A stretch of DNA of 64,000 nt from an uncultured Erythrobacter sp. GTDB taxonomy: Bacteria > Pseudomonadota > Alphaproteobacteria > Sphingomonadales > Sphingomonadaceae. The stretch covers positions 310,001 through 374,000 of the forward strand of contig CANNCZ010000002.1 in assembly GCA_947503275.1 (NCBI GenBank), in the 5' to 3' direction. Shown here one piece after another: positions 63,352-64,000 of the stretch. The position numbers were made by a program, and so were the translations under genes. Each line of letters begins with the position of its first letter. Position 1 is the first letter of the stretch. The notes beneath the pieces were generated by a model. The model was given only the letters and a program-made list of their open reading frames with translations. It was not told the DNA's origin and searched no databases.

Positions 63352-64000
63352 ATGGCATCGATTGCAGTCTACAGCGTCAAAGGCGGGGTCGGAAAGACCA
63401 CATTTGCGGTCAATCTGGCCTGGTGTGCGGCCAGCATTTCGCGCCGTGAGACGCTTTTGTGGGATCTTGATGCATCCAATGGTTCAGGCTTTCTGTTGGG
63501 TGTCGACCCTAAGAAGAAACGCACTGCACAAAGCGTCTTTGACAAAAATCGCGACCCGCAAAAGCTGATCCAGAAAACCGATTTCGACAATCTGCACTTA
63601 CTGCCCGCCGATGAGAGTATCCGTGCGCTCGACCGTCAATTTGACCGGATTGGCAAGAAGAAGCGGCTTGCCAAGCTCGTTGAGCAATTGGGCAAGGATT
63701 ACGACCGGATCATCTTCGATTGCCCGCCAGTGCTCAATGAAGTCAGCGCTCAGGTGATGCGTGCCGCCGATCTGGTGATTGTCCCTCTACCGCCCTCGCC
63801 GCTGTCGACGCGCGCGCTGGATATGGTTGTGGCGGAGGTGCGCGGGTCGGGCAAAGGCCACCCCCCAATTCTGCCGGTCATGTCGATGATCGACATGCGC
63901 CGCAACCTTCACCGCGAGGCGCGTGCAGCCAACCCGAAATGGCCGGTTGTACCGCTCGCCTCGGCTATCGAGCAATGCGCCGTGCAGCGCAGTCCTGTGG
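63352..64000 (+). CDS. ParA/MinD-family ATPase, truncated by window edge
   Basis: An open frame from ATG 63352 to the end of the window: 216 codons with no stop. The deviant Walker A is YSVKGGVGKTTFAVNLAW with the signature Lys; the Asp of the A' motif is in LLWDLDASNGSGFLLG and Walker B is in RIIFDCPPVLNEVS. PLPPSPLSTRALDMV is also typical. It lacks an N-terminal DNA-binding domain in the visible part. It is not adjacent to a ParB gene here, so it may position something other than the chromosome. Confidence 0.9.
   Translation, partial: MASIAVYSVKGGVGKTTFAVNLAWCAASISRRETLLWDLDASNGSGFLLGVDPKKKRTAQSVFDKNRDPQKLIQKTDFDNLHLLPADESIRALDRQFDRIGKKKRLAKLVEQLGKDYDRIIFDCPPVLNEVSAQVMRAADLVIVPLPPSPLSTRALDMVVAEVRGSGKGHPPILPVMSMIDMRRNLHREARAANPKWPVVPLASAIEQCAVQRSPV

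Overview
The window is a stretch of ordinary chromosome from an alphaproteobacterium. It is best placed in the Sphingomonadales, probably near Erythrobacteraceae. I base this on the run of recognisable protein families and gene orders (secB divergent from timA-mltA-smr; rpmH-rnpA-yidD-yidC-engB; an L36 lacking its zinc cysteines; UPF0262; a membrane LytTR regulator; a CC_3452-like secreted protein) and on roughly 60% G+C coding sequence. I see no rRNA, tRNA, CRISPR array, insertion sequence or prophage. Genes are tightly packed; the only gene-free stretch above 300 bases is 31501-31973, upstream of dnaA.

Layout. 1-6200: a DMT-type exporter, an orphan lipoprotein, a small membrane protein, aconitase (acnA) and two exported rhodaneses. 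6289-8259: a very serine-rich surface-type protein with a PEP-CTERM-like tail. 8472-11666 (minus): a ruv operon in which ruvA and ruvB are separated by a small secreted protein, a periplasmic DsrE-like protein and a DoxX protein. 11898-15361: aroC and katG. 15510-24962: a questionable small gene, a LytTR regulator, a DUF2306 protein, the smr-mltA-timA operon, divergent secB, murJ, trpS and two exported proteins. 24959-31500: dut-coaBC, ubiB-ubiE, mutM, rpsT. 31974-36378: dnaA, a ThiF/MoeB-type enzyme, yaaA, a DUF202 protein and a sirtuin. 36414-43525: dapB, an M48 protease, nth, an orphan, a dicarboxylate symporter, dapE, a cupin, a GST and a VOC protein. 43507-46946 (minus): engB, yidC, yidD, rnpA, rpmH. 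47057-55509: a ClpP-like exported protein, comM, a Popeye-like cyclic-nucleotide-domain protein, recQ, an HxlR regulator, a secreted protein, a HAD hydrolase, rpmJ and galE. 55639-64000: a DUF4136-like lipoprotein, an M14 peptidase, DUF4197, cdd, a divergent GH25 protein, UPF0262, dnaB, a phospholipase-D-type cardiolipin synthase, rpoZ and a truncated ParA-family gene.

Functionally the window carries replication and repair (dnaA, dnaB, ruvA, ruvB, recQ, mutM, nth), envelope biogenesis (murJ, mltA, secB, yidC/yidD, cls), lysine synthesis (dapB, dapE), shikimate output (aroC), CoA (coaBC), ubiquinone (ubiE, ubiB), nucleotide salvage (dut, cdd) and peroxide defence (katG, yaaA). I did not find a convincing new multi-gene system. 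The parts most worth a second look are the poly-serine VPAP-tailed protein, the genes inserted between ruvA and ruvB, the acidic linker inside CoaBC, the Popeye-like protein, the perfect 11-bp inverted repeat between ruvA and aroC, a possibly frameshifted small gene at 15503-15761, and repeated 4-bp stop-codon overlaps between convergent genes.
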